Positions 16,966-26,207 of a stretch of 48,134 bases of DNA are shown here, in pieces; within the stretch, counting starts at the first letter, position 1, and each line of letters starts with the position of its first letter. Below the pieces are notes generated by a model that saw only the letters and a list, made by a program, of their open reading frames with translations, searched no databases and had not been told where the DNA came from. The stretch lies in contig CALEYQ010000060.1 of the NCBI GenBank assembly GCA_937924855.1, forward strand, positions 1 to 48,134, written 5' to 3'. The stretch comes from an uncultured Bacteroidota bacterium. GTDB lineage: Bacteria; Bacteroidota; Bacteroidia; JADZBD01. The position numbers and the translations under genes are program-made.

Positions 16966-17563
16966 ATTGAGGGGCGTATTTCAACACCATGCTTTTATCC
17001 ACTTCGGTTTCTTTGGCTATAGAGCCCAATTGAGGGATGCCCGAATATTCATTGATAATATCTTCCGATAATTTATGGTGGGGGCCATTTAAAACCCAAC
17101 CCAGAATATTCACACCGCGATGTTTAAGGCAATCCATAGTCATGAGGGTATGATTGATGCTGCCTAAATAATTTTGGACCACAATAATGGTTTCAGCTTC
17201 CAGCCTGGAGATTAAATCCACGATCAGGAATTTTTTGTTGAGCGGAACCATTATCCCACCTGCCCCTTCTATAATCAGGGTGTTTTCTGTTTTTGGGGGA
17301 ACCAGGGTTTCAAAGTCGATATTGATTCCTTCCAATTCAGCCGCGGCATGCGGACTCATATATTGTTTCAGGGAATAAACCTCCGGATGAATAAGGGTTT
17401 TGTTATTCGAAACAATCTTTTTCACTTTTTCCGCATCGGAGGAAAAATAATTTCCGGTTTGAACCGGCTTCCAATAATCCGATTTCAGGGCTTCACAAAG
17501 AATGGCTGACACCACAGTTTTGCCAACATCGGTTCCAATCCCGGTAACAAAAATTTTTCTCAT
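16952..17563 (-). CDS. bioD: ATP-dependent dethiobiotin synthetase
   Basis: The enzyme forms the ureido ring of dethiobiotin from DAPA, CO2 and ATP. The protein has 203 residues, slightly short for the family. The P-loop GTDVGKTVVSAIL is at the N-terminus and the substrate loop EGAGGIMVPL near 100. The ATG overlaps the bioF stop (ATGA), and the 3' end overlaps bioA. All catalytic motifs I can see are intact. Confidence 0.96.
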   Translation of the reverse strand: MRKIFVTGIGTDVGKTVVSAILCEALKSDYWKPVQTGNYFSSDAEKVKKIVSNNKTLIHPEVYSLKQYMSPHAAAELEGINIDFETLVPPKTENTLIIEGAGGIMVPLNKKFLIVDLISRLEAETIIVVQNYLGSINHTLMTMDCLKHRGVNILGWVLNGPHHKLSEDIINEYSGIPQLGSIAKETEVDKSMVLKYAPQFEKI

Positions 17564-18678
17564 ACGGCTAAATTAGCACTTGAATTATTATAAAATTCAC
17601 AAAAATATTTGTGCAGCAGAGAAATTTCTTCAACTGTATTATAAACATGAAGGCAAATTCGGATTCGTTCCGTTCCCTGAGGAACGGTTGGTGGAAATAC
17701 CGGCCTTGCATCGATGCCCTTTTCCACCAAAAATTTAGCAAAACCTGAAAGCGACTCAGGTCCTTTCCCGGGAATAATAAACCGGATGGGGGAAAAACTT
17801 TTTTCGGTTCCAAACAAAGCATCAAAATGCAGGCATAGATTTCGCAAGTGTTCCCGCCCGGATTTCATTGTGGTAAGACGGGAATAATGCTCCCTGATTT
17901 GAATTGCCAGTGCGGGTGGAATTCCCGTGGAATAAATATAGCTCCTGCAAAAATTCACCAGGAAAGAAATAAATTCAGCATTGGATAGAATAGCTGCACC
18001 GTGTAAACCCAGGGCTTTTCCAAAAGTGTAAACCCGGCAGAAAACATCCTGCTCAAGCTTAAGTTCACCAACCAGACCCTCCCCGCATTCACCAAATAAA
18101 CCCAGGGCGTGCGCTTCATCAACAATCAACCGGGCATTATGTTTTTGGCAAAGTGAAAGGATTTCCTTCAGAGGGGCTAAGTCGCCATCCATGGAAAAGA
18201 CCGATTCGGTAACCACATAAACATCTCCCCGGGCTTTCTCCAAAAGATCCTCGAGAGATTTCAGGTTATTATGTTCAAAATGGAAAGTTTTTCCTCTGCT
18301 GAGCCTGATCCCATCCCGCAGACTGGCATGCACCAACTCATCAAAAAGAATAGTGCTGCCTTTATAACCCAGGGCTTCCATCAGGCCCAGATTTGCTGCA
18401 AACCCGGAACTGAAAAGCAGGGCTTCCTCAGCTTTGTGAAAACCGGAAATAAACTGCTCAGTGGCCAGGATTTCGTCGGAATAACCGGTAAGCAGCGGAC
18501 TGCCCCCGGCACCTGATAAGGCATCAGATTTGGTTGAACCTAATTTTGCCAGGCCAAGATAATCGTTGGAGGAAAAGTCAATTCCCTGTCTTTGCGGGTT
18601 CCTTTTCCGGAGCATGCCCGATGCGGACCTTTTCAACAACTTTTCAACAATTTCCGGAAAATTTGGAGGCATCACCAT
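17560..18678 (-). CDS. bioF: 8-amino-7-oxononanoate synthase
   Basis: This PLP enzyme condenses pimeloyl-CoA/ACP with alanine to KAPA. The 372 residues are typical. Motifs are DFSSNDYLGLA near the start, the PLP-Asp motif IVDEAHALGLFG, and the PLP lysine in YTFGKALGLHGAA. It is the first gene of bioF-bioD-bioA. A TAACTTTG box on its own strand ends 7 bases before the ATG, so the transcript may be leaderless. bioB and a pimeloyl-ACP supply gene are not in the window. Confidence 0.95.
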   Translation of the reverse strand: MVMPPNFPEIVEKLLKRSASGMLRKRNPQRQGIDFSSNDYLGLAKLGSTKSDALSGAGGSPLLTGYSDEILATEQFISGFHKAEEALLFSSGFAANLGLMEALGYKGSTILFDELVHASLRDGIRLSRGKTFHFEHNNLKSLEDLLEKARGDVYVVTESVFSMDGDLAPLKEILSLCQKHNARLIVDEAHALGLFGECGEGLVGELKLEQDVFCRVYTFGKALGLHGAAILSNAEFISFLVNFCRSYIYSTGIPPALAIQIREHYSRLTTMKSGREHLRNLCLHFDALFGTEKSFSPIRFIIPGKGPESLSGFAKFLVEKGIDARPVFPPTVPQGTERIRICLHVYNTVEEISLLHKYFCEFYNNSSANLAV

Positions 18679-18685
18679 AAAAAAG

Positions 18686-18693
18686 CAAAGTTA
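18686..18693 (-). promoter_or_regulatory. bioF promoter, -7 box TAACTTTG
   Basis: On the minus strand this exactly matches TAnnTTTG. It ends 7 bases before the bioF ATG. Confidence 0.6.
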
Positions 18694-18765
18694 TGGATAT
18701 TCCATGTTTTAAATATGCTTATTAATCGACAGAAAATGGTATTTGGTCGATATTCTATCTAATTT

Positions 18766-18785
18766 CACCTAAATCGATTAAGGTG
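18766..18785. promoter_or_regulatory. 20-bp near-palindrome, candidate operator
   Basis: The 20-base sequence centred on ATCGAT pairs at 9 of 10 positions (outer arms CACCT/AGGTG). It lies between the divergent bioF operon and the giant repeat gene, with further TAATCG/CGATTA/GATTAA fragments around it (18721-18812). It could bind a dimeric regulator of either side; which one is not known. Confidence 0.35.
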
Positions 18786-18897
18786 TAGATTAATCATTTC
18801 ATAATCGGGTATAAAAAGCAACTTTTGGGTGAAAACAGATGTCTACCATACCATAAGACGATTACTCAATCTAAAAACCAAAAGGACCGGACACCTA

Positions 18898-21800
18898 ATG
18901 AGAAACCTAAAGTTACTTTTCGCCACATTATTTTTTTCATTATTCATTTTTAAAAAGTCCGATGCCTGCCATGCCATCGCCCTTGTAAACACAAGCATTA
19001 CCCTTACTCCAACCGGAGTAAATACCAATGCCAGTTCAGACTCTCCAACCTGCGGTTGCGGAAACTATTGGTTGAACGTAGAGGTTCAGTGTAATAACCT
19101 TCCGTTTACAAATCCCTGTACCTGTACCGCAACCTACGGCCCTTTCGTAACCTCCGGAACCGGTTGTTATGGCTCTACTCAAATGGCCAAGCCAAATTGC
19201 GTTGTTCAGGCATACCCCCAGGTTTTCATTCCTTATGCAGGTCTTTGCCCCGGAACTGTATATAAGCTCAGAATGCAGGAACATCACGCCACCGGGAACC
19301 CCTCTTGCGGTCCCTGGTCAGCTACTTTTACTTTCACAACCCCTGGTGCTCCACCACCTCCCATGACCGTTTCCGCTACGGCTTCTCCGAACGTAATTTG
19401 CGGACCTCAGAATGTTAATCTGAATGCCATTACAGGAGGTGGTAACTGCGGAACTATCCAATACGCCTGGAGTCCTGCTACTTTTCTTAACAGCACTACC
19501 ATTGCAAACCCTACTGCAACCAACGTAAACACAACCATTACCTATACGGTTACTGCAACCAATTGTCTAAACACCACTACCTCCACAGTTACAATAACAT
19601 TCTCAGCTCCTCCTGTAGCCGGAACTCCTACTGCAACTCCCAATCCAATTTGTGCGGGTCAAACCACTACCTTGACACTTACAGGACACTCCGGAAATAT
19701 CCAGTGGCAACAAGCGCCTGCAACGACCGGCCCCTGGACGAACATTCCCGGTGGAACCACAACTCCTTTTGTTGTCGGGCCTCTCACCACAAGTACATGG
19801 TACCATGCCGTAGTCACGAATAGTTGCGGCTCAACAACTACCACGAATATTCTTGTCACCGTAAACCCACTTCCTACAGTCACCGTCAGCCCGGCAAGTA
19901 TTTGTCAGGGAGGTTCTACCCCACTAACAGCCTCCGGTGCCAGCACATATACCTGGTCTCCTGCCACAGCACTCAGTGCAACTACCGGAGCCACGGTTAC
20001 TGCATCACCAACAGCAACAACTACCTATACAGTAACCGGCACAACCGCAGCCGGCTGTTCCAGTTCCACAACTGTTGTGGTTACCGTAAACCCCAATCCT
20101 ACGGTCACCGCTGCGCCTGTAGCCATTTGCCAGGGAGGGAATTCCAACGTTACCGCTTCAGGAGCCAGCACATATACATGGTCGCCCGCAACCGGCCTTA
20201 GTGCTACAACGGGTGCAACGGTTAATGCCTCACCCACAGCTACCACAACTTATACTATTACAGGAAGTTCGGCCGCAGGTTGTACAGGTACAACTACCGT
20301 TGTAGTTACTGTTAACCCTAACCCAACAATTACCGCGGCACCGGCAACTATTTGTGCAGGAGGCTCAACACCGCTTACCGCTTCCGGAGCCAATACTTAT
20401 ACCTGGTCGCCCGCAACGGGGCTGAGTGCTACCACTGGAGCAACAGTTACAGCAGGACCTACCTCCACAACCACCTATATTATAACCGGAACCAACGCCA
20501 GCGGGTGTACAGGAACTACATCTGTAACCGTTACCGTAAATCCTCTACCCACAGTTATCGCCGCACCGGCAACTATTTGTACCGGAAATAATGCTACGCT
20601 CACAGCAACAGGTGCCTCCACCTATACATGGTCTCCGGCAACCAGCCTGAGTTCCTCTACCGGATCTCCTGTTACTGCATCGCCTACAGCAACTACCACA
20701 TATACCATTACAGGAACAAGTGCTGCAGGTTGTACCTCTACCGGAACTGTTACTGTTACCGTCAATCCGCTACCTACGGTTACTGTAAACCCAATTACTT
20801 TCTGTGCGGGTTCCAACGGAAACCTTACCGCAACAGGAGCAAGTACTTATACATGGAGTCCTGCCACCGGCCTGAGTGCAACCACCGGAGCCACCGTAAA
20901 TGCATCACCCACTACAACTACTACTTATACGGTCACCGGAACCTCCGCAGCCGGATGTTCATCATCAACAACTGTTGTAGTTACCGTTAACCCTAACCCC
21001 ACAATTACCGCAGCACCTGCAACCATTTGTGCAGGAGGCTCAACACCACTTACCGCTTCAGGAGCCAACACTTATACCTGGTCGCCCGCAACGGGGCTGA
21101 GTGCTACCACTGGAGCAACAGTTACAGCAGGACCTACCTCCACAACCACCTATATTATAACCGGAACCAACGCCAGCGGGTGTACAGGAACTACATCTGT
21201 AACCGTTACCGTAAATCCTCTACCCACAGTTATCGCCGCACCGGCAACTATTTGTACCGGAAATAATGCTACGCTCACAGCAACAGGTGCCTCCACCTAT
21301 ACATGGTCTCCGGCAACCAGCCTGAGTTCCTCTACCGGATCTCCTGTTACTGCATCGCCTACAGCAACTACCACATATACCATTACAGGAACAAGTGCTG
21401 CAGGTTGTACCTCTACCGGAACTGTTACTGTTACCGTCAATCCGCTACCTACGGTTACTGTAAACCCAATTACTTTCTGTGCGGGTTCCAACGGAAACCT
21501 TACCGCAACAGGAGCAAGTACTTATACCTGGAGTCCTGCCACCGGCCTGAGTGCAACGACGGGTTCAACTGTTAATGCTTCACCCACCACAACAACTACT
21601 TATACCGTAACCGGCACTTCTGCCCTTGGCTGTTCCTCATCCACCACAGTTGTTGTTACCGTAAATCCACTGCCTACCATTACCGTTGCTCCGGTCAATC
21701 CAACTGTTTGCCCCATGCAAAGTGTGGTGCTCACAGCATCCGGGGCAAGCACCTATACATGGACCCCCGCAACTGCCCTTAGTGCTACCACCGGATCAAG

Positions 21801-24800
21801 TGTAACGTCTACTCCCAGTGCTACCACTACTTATACAATTACCGGGACTTCCGCTGCGGGCTGTACCAGCACTTCCGTTATTACCGTTACTGTTTCTAAT
21901 AATCTGGTCGTAACCGTTACCCCTGCCAATCCTGCCATATGTATTGGCTCCAACGTTACGCTTACCGGAGGCGGAGCAAGCACCTACACCTGGACACCCG
22001 CCACTGCACTCAGTGCAACAACGGGCGCAGCGGTTGTGGCTAACCCTACTTCCTCTACTACTTATACTGTGGTTGGAACCAGCGGAGCAGGTTGTACCGC
22101 ATCCGCTACCGTTACAGTAACTGTTAATCCATTGCCCACCATTACCGTTCCTCCAGCTACCATTTGCCTAAACAACAGTACCCCTTTAAACGCTTCCGGC
22201 GCATCCACCTATACCTGGAGCCCTGCAACAGGCTTGAGTGCAACTACCGGGGCAACTGTTACTGCCAACCCAACGGCAACAACGGTGTATACTATTGTAG
22301 GAACCGATGCAAATGGTTGTACTAACTCAACAACTACAACCGTAACCGTTAACCCTTTACCTACCATTACCGTCCCACCTGCCACAATTTGCTTAAACGG
22401 AAGCACACCACTTACGGCATCCGGTGCATCAACCTATACCTGGTCTCCGGCAACCAGCCTGAGTGCCACCACGGGTTCCTCGGTAACCGCCTCACCCACC
22501 TCCACAACTACTTATGTAGTTACGGGAACTGATGCCAACGGCTGTTCAAATACTACTTCAGTTACGGTGACAGTTAATACCCTGCCAACCGTAACCGTTG
22601 CTCCTGCCGCCATTTGTATTGGAAACAACACAACCCTGACTGCTAATGGGGCCAACACTTATACCTGGACTCCTGCCACAACCTTAAGTGCAAGCACGGG
22701 TTCATCCGTAACAGCCAACCCTACAGTTACTACAACCTACACCGTAGTGGGATCCAGCGGCGCAGGATGTTCGGCCAGCACCACAGTTACTGTTACCGTA
22801 AACCCATTACCAACCATTTCCGTAACCCCTGCTACCTATTGTATTGGTAACAATGCAAATCTTACCGCATCGGGTGCAAGCACCTACACCTGGAGCCCGG
22901 CAACGAGCCTGAGTGCCACCACCGGAGCTACCGTAATTACCTCGACTACCGCTACCACAGTTTATACGGTAACCGGAACCGATATCAACGGATGTTCCAG
23001 CTCTGCAACCGTAACGGTAACTGTTAATCCCTTACCTACGATTACTGTTCCACCTGCCACAATTTGCTTAAACGGAAGCACACCACTTACGGCATCCGGT
23101 GCATCAACCTATACCTGGTCTCCGGCAACCAGCCTGAGTGCCACAACCGGTTCCACGGTAACCGCTTCACCTACCTCCACCACAACTTATGTAGTTACGG
23201 GAACAGATGCAAACGGTTGTTCTAACACCACTTCAGTTACAGTAACGGTAAATACTCTGCCTACGGTAACCGTTGCTCCTGCAACTATTTGTATTGGAAA
23301 CAACACAACACTTGCTGCTAGTGGAGCTAACACTTATACATGGACTCCTGCCACAACCTTAAGTGCAAGCACGGGTTCATCCGTAACAGCCAGCCCTACG
23401 GTTACTACAACCTACACCATAGTGGGATCCAGCGGCGCAGGATGTTCGGCCAGCACCACAGTTACTGTTACCGTAAACCCATTACCAACCATTTCCGTAA
23501 CCCCTGCTACCTATTGTATTGGTAACAATGCAAATCTTACCGCATCGGGTGCAAGCACCTACACCTGGAGCCCGGCAACGAGCCTGAGTGCCACCACCGG
23601 AGCTACTGTAAATACCACAGCTACAGCCACCACGGTTTATACTGTTACCGGAACCGATATCAACGGATGTTCCAGTTCTGCAACAGTTACGGTAACTGTA
23701 AATCCGCTTCCCACCATTACCATTAACCCCAATGCCCCTGTTGTTTGTCCGAATATGCCGGCCAACCTAACTGCATCGGGCGCATCTACATACACCTGGA
23801 CTCCTGCCACCTTCCTGAATCAAACCACCGGAGCCAATGTTATTTCATCGCCAAGTGCGACCACAACTTATACAGTTACCGGAACCGATGTCAACGGTTG
23901 TTCCAGTACGGCTTCTTTAACTGTAACGGTTCAAAACAATTTCCAGGTTACCACCGGACCTAACGATACCATTTGTATGGGGGGCAATACTACTTTGCCT
24001 GCAACTTCCGGAGCTTCCTACTCCTGGAGTCCGGGAACAGGTCTCAGCTGTACCACCTGCCAAAATCCTGTTGCCAGCCCTACGGCTACCACTACTTACA
24101 CGGTAGTTGTAACGAATGCCTCCGGATGTACCGGCAGCAATACCATTACGGTAGTTGTGGCTCCTCCCATTACGCTTGCGGTTCAAGGGTTTTCGACCTT
24201 GTGTAATGGTAACTGCACGGGAATTGCAGTTGTAATTCCCGGCGGAGGCTTCGGTCCTTACCAGATATTGTGGTCGAATAACGCTACCACCGCTTCTATT
24301 CAAAATCTTTGTTCAGGCACCTATACTGTAACCGTAACGGATATTGCCGGCTGTACAGCCAGCGATACCGCCATAGTTGTTGACCCGCCGGCTATTACCA
24401 CAACTATGTCTGCAACGACAAGCAATTGTAATCAGCCTAACGGAACGGCCACCGTTTCTTCATCCGGTGGCGTTGGAAACCATACTTATTCATGGACTAC
24501 CAATCCGGTTCAAACCACTGCAACCGCTACCGGTCTTGTTCCCGGAAACTATTGTGTAACCGTTACTGATGCCAACTTCTGTACCAGTACCGCATGCATC
24601 ACCGTACCGAATACGCCGGGCGCCATAGCGAGTATAACGGGAACCACACCCACCTCCTGCTTTAATGCCTGCGACGGAACCGCTTCGGCCACCGCCACAG
24701 GTTCACAGGGCCCTTATTTTTACTCCTGGAGCAACGGGCAAACCACCCAAACAGCTGTTGGCTTGTGCGCCGGAACATACACGGTAACCACAACCGATGC

Positions 24801-26142
24801 CTTCGGATGTACCAGCACCGCAGTAGCTACCATAACACAGCCAGCACAGGTTGTGGTTAATGCGGCAGGTACACAGACTATTTGTATCGGACAATGTGTA
24901 ACCCTTTCCGCTACTGCCACCGGTGGTGATGGAAACTACACCTTTACATGGGCCCCTGCCGGACCCAATGTTTGTCCTACAACCACCACCACCTACACGG
25001 TTACAGTTACTGATGGCAATGCCTGTACTGCCACACCGCAAACTGTTACCATAACTGTTAATCCGCCCCTTTCTGTAACCACCACCGGTCCGGTTGCTAT
25101 TTGTCCCGGGTTTTCCTCTCCGATATCCGCCAATGGATCGGGAGGTAGCGGAACAGGATACTCTTACAACTGGTCACCTGCCACAGGCTTGAGTTGCACC
25201 AATTGCCAGTCTCCCAATGCATCGCCCAGCGCAACCACAACTTACACCGTTACTATAAGCGATAATTGCGGAACACCGGTTGCGGTTGACTCTTTAGTTG
25301 TTACGGTTCATCCCGCCCCCGTAGTGGTAATTACCTCTAATATCACCAGCGGTTGTTTAAATCCTGACCTCTGCGTGAACTTTGCTGATTCAAGCTATGT
25401 TGCGAACGGAACCATTACCAACTGGGCCTGGAATTTCGGTAACCCCAGTTCACCGAATAACACTTCTTCACAAGCACAGCCTACTCATTGTTATTCCGGA
25501 TCCGGAAACACCTATAATGTTACCCTTACCGTAACTTCTAATAATGGTTGTACTGCCTCAAGCCAGGCACCTTACACCATTACCACACACGATCCTCCTA
25601 TTGCTGAATTTACTTTTGGTCCTCAGCCGGCAACCATTCTCAATCCAAAAATTCAATTCACGGATTCTTCCTTATTCGGTCCGATTGTATCATGGAGCTG
25701 GAACTTCGGTGATCCCGGCGATCAAAACAACTTATCCAACCTGCAGAACCCGATACACATATACAGCGACACCGGAACATTCTGTCCCACACTTACTGTA
25801 ACCAACATACACGGTTGTGTTGACTCAGTTACTCACTGTCTGGTAATTGATAAGGAGTTTGTAATATTTGTTCCCAACGCCTTTACTCCAAATGGTGATG
25901 GGCTGAACGACTTGTTCTTCCCGCTGGGCGAAGGCATTGATGCCGACAAATTTGAAATGTTCATATTCGACCGCTGGGGTAATCTGATTTACTACACTCA
26001 ACGCTGGGGTCAGGGTTGGGATGGAAAAGCCAATGGAGGTTCCAAGATCGCCCAGGAAGATGTGTATGTTTGGAAAATCAATGTGTATGACTTCCAGGGA
26101 ACCAAACACAGTTATATTGGTCACGTTTCTCTCATAAGATAA
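18898..26142 (+). CDS. giant secreted Ig-like/SprB/PKD repeat protein with T9SS type B sorting domain
   Basis: The product is about 2,414 residues. The signal peptide spans about 1-23 and fits the ATG at 18898; a GTG at 18829 would place 23 basic residues before it. A diverged leading region follows (to about 320). Then come 18 tandem Ig-like units of about 75 residues (about 322-1680), each with YTWSPAT or YTWTPAT and a Cys pair. Further diverged units, three SprB-like repeats (about 1755-1980) and two PKD domains with NWAWNFG and SWSWNFGDP (about 2140-2318) follow. The end is a type B sorting domain (about 2320-2414) with NAFTPNGDGLND and FDRWGNLIY, the TIGR04131/CHU_C type. It should be secreted through T9SS as an adhesin or matrix protein. 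No PorP/SprF gene is adjacent; the nearest is at 29986. Confidence 0.93.
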   Translation: MRNLKLLFATLFFSLFIFKKSDACHAIALVNTSITLTPTGVNTNASSDSPTCGCGNYWLNVEVQCNNLPFTNPCTCTATYGPFVTSGTGCYGSTQMAKPNCVVQAYPQVFIPYAGLCPGTVYKLRMQEHHATGNPSCGPWSATFTFTTPGAPPPPMTVSATASPNVICGPQNVNLNAITGGGNCGTIQYAWSPATFLNSTTIANPTATNVNTTITYTVTATNCLNTTTSTVTITFSAPPVAGTPTATPNPICAGQTTTLTLTGHSGNIQWQQAPATTGPWTNIPGGTTTPFVVGPLTTSTWYHAVVTNSCGSTTTTNILVTVNPLPTVTVSPASICQGGSTPLTASGASTYTWSPATALSATTGATVTASPTATTTYTVTGTTAAGCSSSTTVVVTVNPNPTVTAAPVAICQGGNSNVTASGASTYTWSPATGLSATTGATVNASPTATTTYTITGSSAAGCTGTTTVVVTVNPNPTITAAPATICAGGSTPLTASGANTYTWSPATGLSATTGATVTAGPTSTTTYIITGTNASGCTGTTSVTVTVNPLPTVIAAPATICTGNNATLTATGASTYTWSPATSLSSSTGSPVTASPTATTTYTITGTSAAGCTSTGTVTVTVNPLPTVTVNPITFCAGSNGNLTATGASTYTWSPATGLSATTGATVNASPTTTTTYTVTGTSAAGCSSSTTVVVTVNPNPTITAAPATICAGGSTPLTASGANTYTWSPATGLSATTGATVTAGPTSTTTYIITGTNASGCTGTTSVTVTVNPLPTVIAAPATICTGNNATLTATGASTYTWSPATSLSSSTGSPVTASPTATTTYTITGTSAAGCTSTGTVTVTVNPLPTVTVNPITFCAGSNGNLTATGASTYTWSPATGLSATTGSTVNASPTTTTTYTVTGTSALGCSSSTTVVVTVNPLPTITVAPVNPTVCPMQSVVLTASGASTYTWTPATALSATTGSSVTSTPSATTTYTITGTSAAGCTSTSVITVTVSNNLVVTVTPANPAICIGSNVTLTGGGASTYTWTPATALSATTGAAVVANPTSSTTYTVVGTSGAGCTASATVTVTVNPLPTITVPPATICLNNSTPLNASGASTYTWSPATGLSATTGATVTANPTATTVYTIVGTDANGCTNSTTTTVTVNPLPTITVPPATICLNGSTPLTASGASTYTWSPATSLSATTGSSVTASPTSTTTYVVTGTDANGCSNTTSVTVTVNTLPTVTVAPAAICIGNNTTLTANGANTYTWTPATTLSASTGSSVTANPTVTTTYTVVGSSGAGCSASTTVTVTVNPLPTISVTPATYCIGNNANLTASGASTYTWSPATSLSATTGATVITSTTATTVYTVTGTDINGCSSSATVTVTVNPLPTITVPPATICLNGSTPLTASGASTYTWSPATSLSATTGSTVTASPTSTTTYVVTGTDANGCSNTTSVTVTVNTLPTVTVAPATICIGNNTTLAASGANTYTWTPATTLSASTGSSVTASPTVTTTYTIVGSSGAGCSASTTVTVTVNPLPTISVTPATYCIGNNANLTASGASTYTWSPATSLSATTGATVNTTATATTVYTVTGTDINGCSSSATVTVTVNPLPTITINPNAPVVCPNMPANLTASGASTYTWTPATFLNQTTGANVISSPSATTTYTVTGTDVNGCSSTASLTVTVQNNFQVTTGPNDTICMGGNTTLPATSGASYSWSPGTGLSCTTCQNPVASPTATTTYTVVVTNASGCTGSNTITVVVAPPITLAVQGFSTLCNGNCTGIAVVIPGGGFGPYQILWSNNATTASIQNLCSGTYTVTVTDIAGCTASDTAIVVDPPAITTTMSATTSNCNQPNGTATVSSSGGVGNHTYSWTTNPVQTTATATGLVPGNYCVTVTDANFCTSTACITVPNTPGAIASITGTTPTSCFNACDGTASATATGSQGPYFYSWSNGQTTQTAVGLCAGTYTVTTTDAFGCTSTAVATITQPAQVVVNAAGTQTICIGQCVTLSATATGGDGNYTFTWAPAGPNVCPTTTTTYTVTVTDGNACTATPQTVTITVNPPLSVTTTGPVAICPGFSSPISANGSGGSGTGYSYNWSPATGLSCTNCQSPNASPSATTTYTVTISDNCGTPVAVDSLVVTVHPAPVVVITSNITSGCLNPDLCVNFADSSYVANGTITNWAWNFGNPSSPNNTSSQAQPTHCYSGSGNTYNVTLTVTSNNGCTASSQAPYTITTHDPPIAEFTFGPQPATILNPKIQFTDSSLFGPIVSWSWNFGDPGDQNNLSNLQNPIHIYSDTGTFCPTLTVTNIHGCVDSVTHCLVIDKEFVIFVPNAFTPNGDGLNDLFFPLGEGIDADKFEMFIFDRWGNLIYYTQRWGQGWDGKANGGSKIAQEDVYVWKINVYDFQGTKHSYIGHVSLIR
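20395..21527 (+). repeat. 675-bp three-unit duplication, pair 1
   Basis: The tract 20395-20852 is repeated at 21070-21527, shifted by exactly 675 bases, and I found no mismatch over about 458 bases. Upstream of 20395 the two copies differ at scattered, mostly synonymous positions. Confidence 0.9.
22376..23606 (+). repeat. 675-bp three-unit duplication, pair 2 (mosaic)
   Basis: The block 22376-22931 is repeated at 23051-23606, again shifted by 675 bases. The first roughly 90 bases and the last 187 bases (22745-22931) are identical; the middle carries many mostly third-position differences. Confidence 0.85.
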
Positions 26143-26170
26143 TTTTTGCCAGCCGTTCTTATACGTTCTT

Positions 26171-26178
26171 TAATTTTG
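26171..26178 (+). promoter_or_regulatory. -7 box TAATTTTG overlapping a hairpin
   Basis: This exactly matches TAnnTTTG, and its last base is the first base of the terminator stem at 26178. It is the only promoter-like site before the phosphoesterase gene. Confidence 0.5.
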
Positions 26179-26207
26179 TCCCGGGGTTTTCCCCGGGACT
26201 TTTTTTT
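26178..26207 (+). terminator. strong intrinsic terminator, T-run touching next ATG
   Basis: A perfect 9-bp stem (GTCCCGGGG / CCCCGGGAC) with a TTTT loop is followed by eight T. The ATG of the phosphoesterase follows at 26208 without a gap. It would stop transcripts from the giant gene. Confidence 0.9.

Larger units (their letters stand above)
19861..23931 (+). repeat. tandem array of 18 units of about 225 bp
   Basis: Repeats of about 225 bp run in phase within the giant gene. Each encodes a unit ending in GC, with an internal TYTWSPAT-like core and a Thr-rich TTTTYT strand. Unit identity is variable: neighbours differ mainly at third positions, but some blocks three units apart are identical. 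Confidence 0.9.

Noticed and set aside
18829..18897. GTG start adding 23 residues to the giant protein
   Set aside because: The extra residues are basic and would stand in front of a typical signal peptide; the ATG at 18898 gives a normal one.
19861..23931. Regular repeats as a possible CRISPR array
   Set aside because: The units are about 225 bp, in frame, lack a repeat/spacer pattern and encode a continuous protein.
19563..25041. Many repeated open frames in other frames and on the minus strand of the giant gene
   Set aside because: They recur with the 225-bp and 675-bp periods and only mirror the tandem repeat; their translations are low-complexity.
24703..25041. Minus-strand frame of 112 codons in the SprB-repeat part
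   Set aside because: Gly/Cys/Ser-rich translation typical of a reverse shadow of Thr/Ala codons.
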